Below, in pieces: positions 26,101 to 33,497 of a stretch of 51,614 nucleotides of DNA. Each line of letters starts with the position of its first letter. The first letter of the stretch is position 1. The notes below the pieces were generated by a model. That model worked only from the letters and a program-made list of their open reading frames with translations. It searched no databases and was not told the DNA's origin. The DNA is from UBA8752 sp036159995 (lineage in GTDB: Bacteria; Bacteroidota; Bacteroidia; Flavobacteriales_D; Sanyastnellaceae), in assembly GCA_036159995.1 (NCBI GenBank), contig JAYYEI010000066.1, positions 1 to 51,614 of the forward strand, in the 5' to 3' direction. A program made the translations under genes and the position numbers.

Positions 26101-26183
26101 CCGGCCCAATTGACTTGCAGGGTGTCTTGCGCGGAGAGACCGCCGGCGAGAAGGGCAAACAGGGTGAAAAGGAGGGTGCGCAT
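23175..26183 (-). CDS. Exported lysyl-oxidase-like protein with C-terminal dockerin-like tail
   Basis: A 1002-residue exported protein, second lysyl oxidase of the window. Signal peptide 1-18; a beta-rich proprotein-convertase-P-like domain (about 20-140); GCTDEGALNYDP repeat; PKD-like domain (about 180-265); surface module (about 265-355, INITPDAFPQETSFAV). The lysyl oxidase domain has CHNHYH with copper ligands H584, H586, H588, and LTQ residues K611 and Y646, 35 apart as in human LOX. Two dockerin-like segments follow, one mid-chain (GDLDQDGEVDADD) and one forming the very C-terminus (GDVNENGLRDVGDLLEALG, DVDADGIVGVNDLLIMLGLF). There is no ordinary T9SS sorting domain, so its export or anchoring route is open. 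Confidence 0.85.
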   Translation of the reverse strand: MRTLLFTLFALLAGGLSAQDTLQVNWAGSLSGNESASVDLTAGCSLDAFEISLDIVAPGSNWAGDMAIAVTAPNGNRFEYGGYNTGFGYVDAGSWPSSWNTTADGNFTATVTGLDQYGLSGSGCWLVEIMNAWTSGAASDCVMALDLIGLCTSGDSPGCTDEGALNYDPCAMLDDGTCTYPPLSAGFTWTSTCGLPETVQFEDISLGNVAGYSWTFESGSPATSSEAAPTVVWDQAGLHPVSLTVSDADGGTSTFLDTVFVGENLHRLEINITPDAFPQETSFAVLNANGDTLHTGDVEGLDVCVPAGCLSVWLFDSGADGFSLGGTYQIRYDGAVLRDGDHFDAALLTLAGCPIGSSCDDPLPMSIDAEGAPLDLIAPMASSWYLLNVDTTGQYRFSTCDLTGCDTRLHLYDYCDMAVFETASEAFITMSDDDCGLQSQVTPVLVSGQTVYIHVEGDGDCNGGAAGVPFVAEYLGGIPGCMDIEACNYLPIATTPDTCYLAGDPECPNIGPDLIINGPRAYSTLEMTTENSSDGCMIEEGCIQGYGTREIVRFDTEIANIGTEDYFIGAPSAQPDQFEWDACHNHYHYEGYAEYALYTSGGDPLPTIGFKNGFCVLDLGSCNYGGGPQKYTCSNMGITAGCQDIYSRFLDCQWVDITDLDAGDYTLVIRVNWDYSPDANGSYELNYANNAVAVCFSFERDTNGTAINFTKTEDCPVPVDCIGHPYGTAEPDCAGNCPGFLTKGDLDQDGEVDADDPLLYADLLADGVSTDAPCIDLNGDGGLSVTDVALAADCAHYGHNHLGDNGVENHCDWNGPLTVPDESVQFSLVLPHEDSSYVDVYVHNPDTWLSGWSLNLDGAEFTSLTPLFDTTGYQHLFHLSPDGLAFGVALEDSLIHKSTLPQALVRIHFSNPVGDLCLLDNAEVTNQDRHNVEAIGGGCITPGTFCLGDVNENGLRDVGDLLEALGVFGCDTACGPADVDADGIVGVNDLLIMLGLFGQPCE

Positions 26184-26220
26184 GGAGATGGAGCCGCCGA
26201 CGGGATTGTTTGGAGCAAAT

Positions 26221-26228
26221 CCAAAATA
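26221..26228 (-). promoter_or_regulatory. -7 box of the second lysyl oxidase gene
   Basis: TATTTTGG on the minus strand, 37 nt before the ATG at 26183 and 6 bases after the DUF3089 stop, suggesting separate transcription. Confidence 0.45.
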
Positions 26229-26234
26229 CGGATT

Positions 26235-27254
26235 TCAAGGCAGTTCCCGGCTTCTGCGGTCCGCAAAGCCAAAGAGTTCGACCTGGCGCGTCAGGTTGAG
26301 GCGGATGTTTTCCCAGAAGAGGTTGTAGTCGGCCACGTGCCAGTTTTTCATCGCGAACAGGGCGGCTCCGAGCACGCGGAGTGGTTTGATCCACAGCATG
26401 CCGTCGTGGAGGGCGCCCGACAAGGAGCGCTCGTGGCGGAGCTTGAATTTCCGGTTCACGATGCCGCCGTGGGCCTCCCAGTGGTTCCAGACGTCGTCTT
26501 CCGCTGTCCAGAGGATGGGGTGGACCATGCGGACGTTTTTCATGTGTGTCGCATGGAATTCGGGGGTAAAGCCCTCGGCGAAGGTCATCCAGCCGTGGAC
26601 CGCGCCGACGTGGGCCTCCCGGTCGGCAAAAGGAATGTCGATGAGGCTTTCGGCTGGAATCGGATAGCCGGGGAGGTAGGCGGCGATGAGCCGGGCCTGG
26701 AGAGGGGTGCCGTCGAAGAATTCCTGCAGGATGCGGGATCCGTGATAGGAACCCTGGCTGTGGCCGGCAATGACGATGCCGGTCGTTCGGTCGATGGATT
26801 GGAGAAACCGGAGGAAGGCCCGCCGCACATCTGAGTAGGCGAGTTCCAAGGCCGCATGGCTGTCTGCCCCGCGCAGGAAAAAGGTGCGCAGGTGGGCTTG
26901 CCGGTACCGGGGGGCGGTCACGCGGCCGACCGATCGAAACAGGCTGGCCTGGTGGCGCATGGGCCACGCATCCGTGATCTCCGCAATGGTCGGGTCATCC
27001 CACGGCGCATTCCATCCGACATCGAATCCCCGGAAGGTGGTCGGATGGATGAAGAAAGTCTGCACGGCATCGGCGGTCCCTCCGGGGGCGGGGGGAATGG
27101 CGCCGACTTCAGCGGGCCAGGCGGACAGCGGGGCATGGTCGGGATGGGCGGCCCAGGCTTCAGGGCGGGCGTAATCCGGCTCGGGTGGGGGCGGGAAATC
27201 GGCAAACGGTCCCGGGTGCTCCGTCTTGTCGCGGTGGTCGTTGCCGAAGATCAT
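26235..27254 (-). CDS. DUF3089 alpha/beta-hydrolase-like protein
   Basis: A 339-residue protein of the DUF3089 family, predicted serine hydrolases of unknown substrate. The N-terminal half has the family opening FFIHPTTFRG; the nucleophile elbow is GHSQGSYHG, preceded by TTGIVIA. No signal peptide is visible, so it is probably cytosolic. The ATG at 27254 is 12 bases after the stop of the pseudouridine synthase gene on the same strand; co-transcription is likely. Confidence 0.85.
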   Translation of the reverse strand: MIFGNDHRDKTEHPGPFADFPPPPEPDYARPEAWAAHPDHAPLSAWPAEVGAIPPAPGGTADAVQTFFIHPTTFRGFDVGWNAPWDDPTIAEITDAWPMRHQASLFRSVGRVTAPRYRQAHLRTFFLRGADSHAALELAYSDVRRAFLRFLQSIDRTTGIVIAGHSQGSYHGSRILQEFFDGTPLQARLIAAYLPGYPIPAESLIDIPFADREAHVGAVHGWMTFAEGFTPEFHATHMKNVRMVHPILWTAEDDVWNHWEAHGGIVNRKFKLRHERSLSGALHDGMLWIKPLRVLGAALFAMKNWHVADYNLFWENIRLNLTRQVELFGFADRRSRELP

Positions 27255-27266
27255 GTTGCAAGGTCG

Positions 27267-28034
27267 TCAAGGGCGGCCAAGTGTGGCGGCATCCGAGGCG
27301 AGGTCGGCGAGTGTCCAGCCCGTGGTCTGTTCCATCCGGAGCCAGTGGGGGGGGAGGGCAGCTTCCAAGGCGAGGCGCCCTCCATCGGGATGGGTGAACT
27401 CGAATCGACGGGCGTGCAGGAGCAGTCCCACCGCTCCTGTGTGTGCAGCGAAAGCCCGGTTCTGGGGCTTGTCTCCGTGCTGGGAATCGCCGATGATGGG
27501 GTGGCGGAAGTGGCGGAAATGCAGGCGGATTTGATGGTAGCGGCCGGTGTGCGGCGAACACCGCATCAAGGTGAACCGCGCCGTGGGGTAGCGGGAGACG
27601 GCGTAGCTGAGTTCGCAGCGGGCGACCGGGGAATAGGTGGTCCGCGCCACTTTCGGGGCACCCGTCATGCCCTTCGGCAGGGGCTTGCCGATGCACCCTT
27701 CCGTGTCCACGTGTCCGCGGACCACGGTGAGATACTCCTTGACCGTCTCGCGGGATTCGAATTGCCGCTTGCAGGCGTCGATGGCTTCCGGGTCCTTGCC
27801 GAAGACGATGACGCCGCTGGTGGGCTTGTCGAGTCGGTGGACCGGGTCGATCCGGCCGCTGAAATGCTGGCGGAGCAAATCCCGGAGGTTCTCCGGTTCG
27901 TAGGCGTCGAGGGGCGTGCGATGCACAAGGAGGCCGGCCGGTTTTGACACGATGAGGTACCGATCGTCCTCGTGAAGCAACCGAATGATTCCGGTGCGCG
28001 ATTCGCCTATGGGTACACCCGGCATGCAATTCAT
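27267..28034 (-). CDS. RluA-family pseudouridine synthase (TruC-like)
   Basis: Isomerises uridine to pseudouridine in RNA; the closest resemblance is to TruC, which acts on tRNA-Asp/Glu position 65 in E. coli, but the target is not certain. The catalytic Asp is in DPVHRLDKPTSGV; substrate-binding motifs SKPAGLLVHRT and HTGRYHQIRLH are clear. No S4 domain is present, as in TruC. The frame is open to 28109; I choose the ATG at 28034 (255 residues), though the ATG at 28025 is equally possible. It is divergent from the adhesin gene, whose -7 box adjoins this start. Confidence 0.87.
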   Translation of the reverse strand: MNCMPGVPIGESRTGIIRLLHEDDRYLIVSKPAGLLVHRTPLDAYEPENLRDLLRQHFSGRIDPVHRLDKPTSGVIVFGKDPEAIDACKRQFESRETVKEYLTVVRGHVDTEGCIGKPLPKGMTGAPKVARTTYSPVARCELSYAVSRYPTARFTLMRCSPHTGRYHQIRLHFRHFRHPIIGDSQHGDKPQNRAFAAHTGAVGLLLHARRFEFTHPDGGRLALEAALPPHWLRMEQTTGWTLADLASDAATLGRP

Positions 28035-28042
28035 TATTTTGC
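28035..28042 (+). promoter_or_regulatory. -7 box of the adhesin operon
   Basis: TATTTTGC, directly abutting the divergent pseudouridine synthase start. The distance to the chosen ATG at 28100 (57 nt) implies a leader, or use of the GTG at 28064. Confidence 0.4.
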
Positions 28043-28099
28043 GCTCCCTTCGAGAAATGCGCAGTGCGATTCCTGCCGCAAAGTACCGGACCAATCGCC

Positions 28100-31000
28100 A
28101 TGGGAGCACAACGAAGACCCCTTTACCTGCCGCTGTTGTTCGGCTTGTTCATTGCCTTGTCGGGACAGGCCCAGGACGTCACCTATGACCTCGAGGTCGA
28201 GGTGGTGCTGGACACTGTCCTCTATGACGGCTTCGTCGGAGCGGACGACATCGTTCCGGCTGGATTCCGCCGGTACAACTTGTACGCCGTGATTCCGGAG
28301 GACGCCCTCATGTTGGGCCCTGCCGCGGACAACGACTCCGATCCGGTCATCCCGCCCTTCGGCTATGACGCCGGATGCGGGTGCTACAACTGGACCTCTC
28401 TGTTCGTGCCCAATGGGTACAACAACGCCGCGGCCATCAATGGCGGTTTCCTCGCCATCGCACCCGAACTCGCCTACGACTCCTGGTGGACGTCCCACGT
28501 TCCGGTTCAGGTTCCGGGCACATCGGTCTTCGAGGCTCCGGGCTCCTTCGCCACGGACTTCGACATGTGTTCCGATGAGGTCACTCAAGGTGCCCTTGTG
28601 GTGACCAATGCGGATCCCATCCACGACCAGGTCGAGGGCAACCGAGCCCTCATCGGGCAGATCACGACCTGTGAGAGCTTCAACTTCCGGGTCTGCGTCG
28701 CCTTCCAGATCGGAGTGGACGTGTTCACCCAATGCACGGATGGCTTCGTCGAGGTGACGGACCTGTGTGTTCCGATGATGGATCCGCAGTTCAGCGTGGT
28801 GGAGGAGATTGACTGCTTCGGGGAAACGGCCTCGGTGGAGATCCTGCCCAACGACCCGACCCAACCGTTCAACAGCACGGTCGAGTACACGTTGTGGGAG
28901 CTGACCGGAACGGACACCATCCTCACCGGGCAGCAAGTCGGAAATCCGCTCTTCACGGGCATCACCGACGGCAATTACTTCGTTTCGCTCGTGGACACCG
29001 CCCGCACCGTGGCGTGGTCGTCCAACACGTGCCGCGACACGACCGGCGTTTTCGCCTTCACCTCTCCCGAGGAAATCCAGTTGGCGGCTGAATTGACGCA
29101 GGACAACCTCTGCGGGGATGAGGACATCGCCACCATCTGCTTCACCGCCACCGGTGGCACTGGCGGATTGACGACCCTCGCCTCCAATGACCTTGGCCTC
29201 ATCCTCGAGCCGGATGCTGGAGATTGCTTCGGTCCGCTTTCCTGCTTCGGAGGCGATGGGGAATACGTGATTTCGGTGACAGATCAGGCCGGTTGCTCCA
29301 CAGACACGGCCATCACCATTTCCTGTCCGGAGGAGCTGTTCTTCGCCGTGTCGAGCACAGAGGTCAGTTGCACGGGCTACAGCGACGCCAGCTTTGCCGC
29401 TTCAGCAGCCGGTGGAACCGGTTCGGTGTCCTTCGAGGTGCCGGAGATTGGCGTCCAGATCGACTTTGAGGGCAGCGTGGACTACGACCAGGACAATCTG
29501 CCCAGCGGCATCTACACCTTTACGCTCACCGACGAAAATGGGTGCTCTTATTCGGAAGTGCTCGAGATCGAGGAGCCGGATGGCCTCATGGTCGACTACG
29601 CGGTCACGGACGTGGCCTGTGCGGATGACTGCAACGGTCTGCTGCTCGCCAACATCGAGGGCGGTCAGTTGCCCTACGTCATCACGGTCACCGACTTGGA
29701 CGGCACCGAAGCCAACCCCGGTCAGCTCTGCCCGGGCGTGTACGTCCACATCACGCAGGATGGCAATGAGTGCCTGGTGACGGACACCCTCGAGATTGTT
29801 GGGCCGGAGCCCATCGAATTCATCTTCGACGTGACCAACGTGCCCTGCAGTGGAGCCGACAACGGTCAGATCTGTCTCGACAGCCTGTCCGGCGGAACGG
29901 GACCGCTCACGCCTCAGCTGGTTCCGCTGCCCACCGGCAGTCTCGATGGCACCTGTTTCAATGTTCCGGCCGGCAGCTATGACGTGCTCGTCCAGGACAG
30001 CCTCGGGTGCACCAGCGACTTCTTCCCTGCTGTGGTGGAGGAGCCGGCCAACATCCAGATCCTGCCGACGATTTCCCCGATCTCCTGCACGGGAGCGGGC
30101 GACGGGGTCCTTGTGGTCAATGCGGTTGGCGGCAGCGGTTCGCTCGAATTGCTTTCGCCCTTCGTCTTCACGAGCCTGCCTGACACCCTGTTCAACCTCG
30201 GCCCCGACAGCCTCAACCTCGTGGTGGGGGACACGCTCGGATGCATTGACAGTCTCGTGGTGGGCATTCCCGAGCCTGAGCCGGTGGCCCTCGAGGTCCT
30301 GTCCACGGTCTTCCCGGATTGTGGCGGAGACTGCACCGGTGGTATCGAGGTGTCCCTCGAAGGCGGCACCGGGGCTTTGACGCTTTACCAGGGTGCCATC
30401 TCAGACAGCACGTCGGTGGTGTCCAGTGGCCTCGTCAACCTCTGCGCGGACAGCTACCCGTTGTTCCTCGTGGATGAGGAGAACTGCACGGACTCGACCA
30501 CGGTCCTCATCGAGGAGCCCGACCCGCTTCTGTTCGACATCACCATTCAGAATGTGACCTGTACCGGCATGAATGACGGTGTGGCCATCATCGGTACGGT
30601 GGGCGGATCCGGCGAGACGGCCTGGGAATTCGTGGGCGGCGACGTCGATGTGCTCAACCTCTTCGAAGGGGAGTACTTCGTTTCGGCGGCGGACACCGCT
30701 GGCTGTACCGCGGACTTCAGCTTCATCGTGGCCGCGGACATCGTCACCGACATGGTGGTCGAGATCTTCACGACCCCCGTGACGTGCTGGCAAACCTCTG
30801 ATGGAACGGCCACGGCGGCCGTGACGGGGGGACAGCTGCCCATTCAGTACGAGTGGAGTGACCCCTCAGGCCAGACCACGGCCACGGCCATCGGCTTGTC
30901 CGAGGACGTCTACAGCGTGGTGGTCACGGACGACATTGGGTGCACGCTCGGCTTCCTCGCCACGGTGGACCCGACCGAGGACTGCCTCTTCATCGCAGAC

Positions 31001-31246
31001 GCCATCACACCCAACAACGACGGGGTCAACGACCGCTGGGTTGTGGGAGGACTCGAGTTCTTCCCGCAGAGCGAGGTGGAGGTCTTCAACCGCTGGGGAC
31101 AGCTCCTCTTCCGGTCCAAACCGGGCACCACCTGGTGGGATGGCACGTACAACGGTGCCCTCTTGCCGGCCAGCGACTATTACTATGTGATCACCGTCTT
31201 CCCCGGAGCGGCGCCGATCACGGGAACCGTTACCCTCAAATACTGA
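28100..31246 (+). CDS. Gliding-motility-type adhesin with SprB-like repeats and type B T9SS domain
   Basis: A 1048-residue exported surface protein. Signal peptide 1-23. The N-terminal domain (about 24-215; RRYNLYAVIPEDA, ELAYDSWWTS) resembles the small protein two genes downstream. About nine SprB-like repeats follow, each opening with a V-x-C-x-G-x-x-D/N-G pattern and a GGTG/GGQLP turn, for example VTDVACADDCNGLLLANIEG and IQNVTCTGMNDGVAIIGTVG. The C-terminus (from about 965; AITPNNDGVNDRWVVGGL, FNRWGQLLF, WDGTYNG) is the gliding-motility-associated type B sorting domain, exported by T9SS with PorP/SprF help. porP/sprF begins 4 bases after it, so the pair is a substrate/partner unit. A GTG at 28064 is an alternative start. 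Confidence 0.9.
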   Translation: MGAQRRPLYLPLLFGLFIALSGQAQDVTYDLEVEVVLDTVLYDGFVGADDIVPAGFRRYNLYAVIPEDALMLGPAADNDSDPVIPPFGYDAGCGCYNWTSLFVPNGYNNAAAINGGFLAIAPELAYDSWWTSHVPVQVPGTSVFEAPGSFATDFDMCSDEVTQGALVVTNADPIHDQVEGNRALIGQITTCESFNFRVCVAFQIGVDVFTQCTDGFVEVTDLCVPMMDPQFSVVEEIDCFGETASVEILPNDPTQPFNSTVEYTLWELTGTDTILTGQQVGNPLFTGITDGNYFVSLVDTARTVAWSSNTCRDTTGVFAFTSPEEIQLAAELTQDNLCGDEDIATICFTATGGTGGLTTLASNDLGLILEPDAGDCFGPLSCFGGDGEYVISVTDQAGCSTDTAITISCPEELFFAVSSTEVSCTGYSDASFAASAAGGTGSVSFEVPEIGVQIDFEGSVDYDQDNLPSGIYTFTLTDENGCSYSEVLEIEEPDGLMVDYAVTDVACADDCNGLLLANIEGGQLPYVITVTDLDGTEANPGQLCPGVYVHITQDGNECLVTDTLEIVGPEPIEFIFDVTNVPCSGADNGQICLDSLSGGTGPLTPQLVPLPTGSLDGTCFNVPAGSYDVLVQDSLGCTSDFFPAVVEEPANIQILPTISPISCTGAGDGVLVVNAVGGSGSLELLSPFVFTSLPDTLFNLGPDSLNLVVGDTLGCIDSLVVGIPEPEPVALEVLSTVFPDCGGDCTGGIEVSLEGGTGALTLYQGAISDSTSVVSSGLVNLCADSYPLFLVDEENCTDSTTVLIEEPDPLLFDITIQNVTCTGMNDGVAIIGTVGGSGETAWEFVGGDVDVLNLFEGEYFVSAADTAGCTADFSFIVAADIVTDMVVEIFTTPVTCWQTSDGTATAAVTGGQLPIQYEWSDPSGQTTATAIGLSEDVYSVVVTDDIGCTLGFLATVDPTEDCLFIADAITPNNDGVNDRWVVGGLEFFPQSEVEVFNRWGQLLFRSKPGTTWWDGTYNGALLPASDYYYVITVFPGAAPITGTVTLKY

Positions 31247-31250
31247 AGCC

Positions 31251-32231
31251 ATGCGTCACATGATCCACATCATCCAGCGTGCGGCACAGGGGGCCGTTCT
31301 CATCAGCATCCTCGTCGGAGGCGCCCTCCAGGCGCAGCAGCTCTCCCGCCAGAGCCAGTTCGTCCAGAACCCCTTCCTCGTGAATCCGGCCTTTGCCGGC
31401 ACTGAACTGGGCACGTTTGCCTCCCTCAGCCACCGCGAGCAGTGGGTGGGCTTCCACGGGGCGCCGTCCACGAGCTCCGTCACCGTGACCTCGAGCTTGC
31501 CAAACCGCTTCGGATTCGGCTTCGCCGTGGAGCGCGATGACCAGGGTGGGGCCTACCGACGCACCGGTTTCGAGCTCGCAGGCACCTACACCATTGACCT
31601 CAACAACCAGGACGCGGTCGCCTTCGGCCTCGGCCTGATGGGGCGGAACACCCGCTTCGACGGTTCCGACCTCGAGCTTTGGCAGCCGGGTGACCTGGCC
31701 ATTCTGGGCAACGTGGAGAGCAACTTCTCTTTCGACTCCCGTTTTGGTCTGATGGTCTTCGGTGAGTTCTACCAATTCGGCTTGGCCGTGAGCAATTTGC
31801 TCCAGACCCCCTTCGGACTCGAGTCCGAGCCGACGAACTCCCGGAACCGCGGCGTGCGCCACTACGCGTTCACCGGACGGTATGACTACACCGTCGATGG
31901 CGATTGGACCGTCCAGCCCGCGGTGATGCTCCGCTTCACGGAGATCACCCCGATCCAGCTCGATCTCCACGCCCGGGCCTTCTATCAGGGGCAGTATTGG
32001 GCCGGCCTCGGCTTCCGTCAAGGAGACGCCTTCGTGCTGTCCGCCGGTGCCATTTTCCAGGACATCCAGGTGGGCTACGCCTATGATGCCGGTACAGGCC
32101 GCGTCGGCAACCTCAGCCCGAACACGCACGAAATCACCGTATCTTACGTATTGCCGCGCCGTGGGGCGGGCTTCTCGAGCCGCGGGTTCGGAGGCCGCAT
32201 CCTCGACCGGAACCTCATCATCCGCAATTGA
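31251..32231 (+). CDS. PorP/SprF family T9SS outer-membrane protein
   Basis: A 326-residue outer-membrane beta-barrel of the PorP/SprF family, which in T9SS binds shuttle or attachment components and, for type B domain substrates such as SprB, is needed for their export. Signal peptide about 1-28; the family start QSQFVQNPFLVNPAFAGT is textbook, and the rest is alternating beta-strand pattern (FGFGFAVERDDQGG, GLGLMGRNTRF). It directly follows the adhesin gene and precedes the small exported protein by 8 bases, which makes it the dedicated partner of that adhesin. Confidence 0.92.
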   Translation: MRHMIHIIQRAAQGAVLISILVGGALQAQQLSRQSQFVQNPFLVNPAFAGTELGTFASLSHREQWVGFHGAPSTSSVTVTSSLPNRFGFGFAVERDDQGGAYRRTGFELAGTYTIDLNNQDAVAFGLGLMGRNTRFDGSDLELWQPGDLAILGNVESNFSFDSRFGLMVFGEFYQFGLAVSNLLQTPFGLESEPTNSRNRGVRHYAFTGRYDYTVDGDWTVQPAVMLRFTEITPIQLDLHARAFYQGQYWAGLGFRQGDAFVLSAGAIFQDIQVGYAYDAGTGRVGNLSPNTHEITVSYVLPRRGAGFSSRGFGGRILDRNLIIRN

Positions 32232-32239
32232 AGACTCCC

Positions 32240-32869
32240 ATGATGGCCCGCCTGTCCCTTCTGGTTCTCATCATCGCCTCCGTCAGCTCGACGCAGGCCC
32301 AATTCAAGTCCCTCGTCGTCGAAGAAGTCGACAACAAAGGCGCCGTTCCCGGACGCACCTACCGTGTCTATGCCCAGATGGAGGCCGAAGGGGATGTCAT
32401 CGATGCCGTCTTTGGCGATGGACAAGATTACCTCGAGATCACCAGCACGGCCCCCTTCTACCAGCATGAGATGGGGGGAAACAGTGCCAATGAGCTCCAG
32501 CGGGCCGATGTCTTCACCATCGACGGACTCAAGTACGACAGCTGGGTCACCATCGGATACGAGGACAACTACATGAACGCCCTCACGGCCTTCCTGATGG
32601 ACTTCACCGAGTTCGAGCAGGGCGGCAAGCTCTACACGAACAATGGTGCCTGGTTCGTCACTCCGGACATGCGCCAGGCCGCAGCGGGCCCGGACGGCAA
32701 ACTGCTCCTGATGCAGCTCACCACCGAAGGGGAGGTGCGTGGCGTCATCAACCTGCATGGACGGACCCGACCGTTGCCGTTGCGCGACGACGCTCAGCGG
32801 GCCATGTACCCGGACAGCCTCGTCCCGCGCCTGATCGACCAGCGGAACATCGAGCTCAGCATCCGCTGA
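32240..32869 (+). CDS. Small exported protein related to the adhesin N-terminal domain
   Basis: A 209-residue exported protein with signal peptide 1-20 (ending STQAQ). I do not know a named family. Its body follows the same order of motifs as the adhesin N-terminus two genes upstream: RTYRVYAQMEAEGD against RRYNLYAVIPEDA, then KYDSWVTIGYEDN against AYDSWWTSHVPV, suggesting that the two are paralogous modules. The ATG at 32240 (or 32243) is preferred over the TTG at 32228, which would overlap the porP stop. It is last in a three-gene operon closed by a strong terminator. Confidence 0.75.
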   Translation: MMARLSLLVLIIASVSSTQAQFKSLVVEEVDNKGAVPGRTYRVYAQMEAEGDVIDAVFGDGQDYLEITSTAPFYQHEMGGNSANELQRADVFTIDGLKYDSWVTIGYEDNYMNALTAFLMDFTEFEQGGKLYTNNGAWFVTPDMRQAAAGPDGKLLLMQLTTEGEVRGVINLHGRTRPLPLRDDAQRAMYPDSLVPRLIDQRNIELSIR

Positions 32870-32887
32870 TCCCGGACTCCCGAACAG

Positions 32888-32918
32888 AAAAAGGCGCCAC
32901 GGAGGCGCCTTTTTTCTT
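32888..32918. terminator. Bidirectional rho-independent terminator
   Basis: AAAAAGGCGCC, a 5-base loop, then GGCGCCTTTTTT: a 6-bp GC stem extended by five A-T pairs, with a T tract on either strand. It ends the adhesin operon on the plus strand and msrB on the minus strand. Confidence 0.85.
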
Positions 32919-32948
32919 GGGGTTGACCCCTGTTCGGTGAGGCTGGAC

Positions 32949-33485
32949 TCAGTCGTACTTCACGCCTTGCACGGAGGTGCTGTCGGCGTCGAAGGCCAAG
33001 GCGGCTGAGTTGATGCAGTAGCGAAGCCCTGTCGGCCGGGGACCATCCTCGAATACGTGTCCGAGGTGGCCGCCACAAGCAGAGCACAGAACCTCCACGC
33101 GGCGCATGCCCCAGCTGTCGTCCTCTTCTTCCAGGACGGCGGAGCCTTCAGCGGGTTGGAAAAAGCTGGGCCATCCGGTCCCGGATTCGAATTTGTGGTC
33201 GGAATCAAAGAGGGCCTGTCCGCACCCTGCGCAGCGGTAAACGCCTTTCTCGTGGTGGTCCCAGAATTCGCCGGTGAAGGCGCGCTCGGTGCCCTTTTCG
33301 CGGAGCACGAAGCAGGCCATGTGCGGCAGCTCCTCTTTCCATTCGGCTTCGGACTTGGTCACAGCCAGCGTATCGGATGCGCTCGCGGTATCCGTCTGGA
33401 CGGGGCGGTCCGTCTGGGCCGAGCATCCAGTCAGGAGGCCCAGGAAGAGGAGCAGGGAGAGGGAGGGAAGGGGGAATCGGGTCAT
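32949..33485 (-). CDS. msrB: Peptide-methionine (R)-S-oxide reductase, lipoprotein
   Basis: Repairs methionine-R-sulfoxide in envelope proteins. The 178-residue protein has a lipoprotein signal with lipobox LLTGC (C21), so it is anchored in the envelope; this is unlike the usual cytosolic MsrB. Zinc Cys pairs C85/C88 and C134/C137 and catalytic C157 in RYCINSAAL are present, along with the GTGWPSF motif. The start is at the ATG at 33485; an in-frame ATG at 33497 adds MHCD. It lies 12 bases after uvrA on the same strand. The opposite-end terminator at 32888 serves it. Confidence 0.93.
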   Translation of the reverse strand: MTRFPLPSLSLLLFLGLLTGCSAQTDRPVQTDTASASDTLAVTKSEAEWKEELPHMACFVLREKGTERAFTGEFWDHHEKGVYRCAGCGQALFDSDHKFESGTGWPSFFQPAEGSAVLEEEDDSWGMRRVEVLCSACGGHLGHVFEDGPRPTGLRYCINSAALAFDADSTSVQGVKYD

Positions 33486-33497
33486 GTCGCAGTGCAT

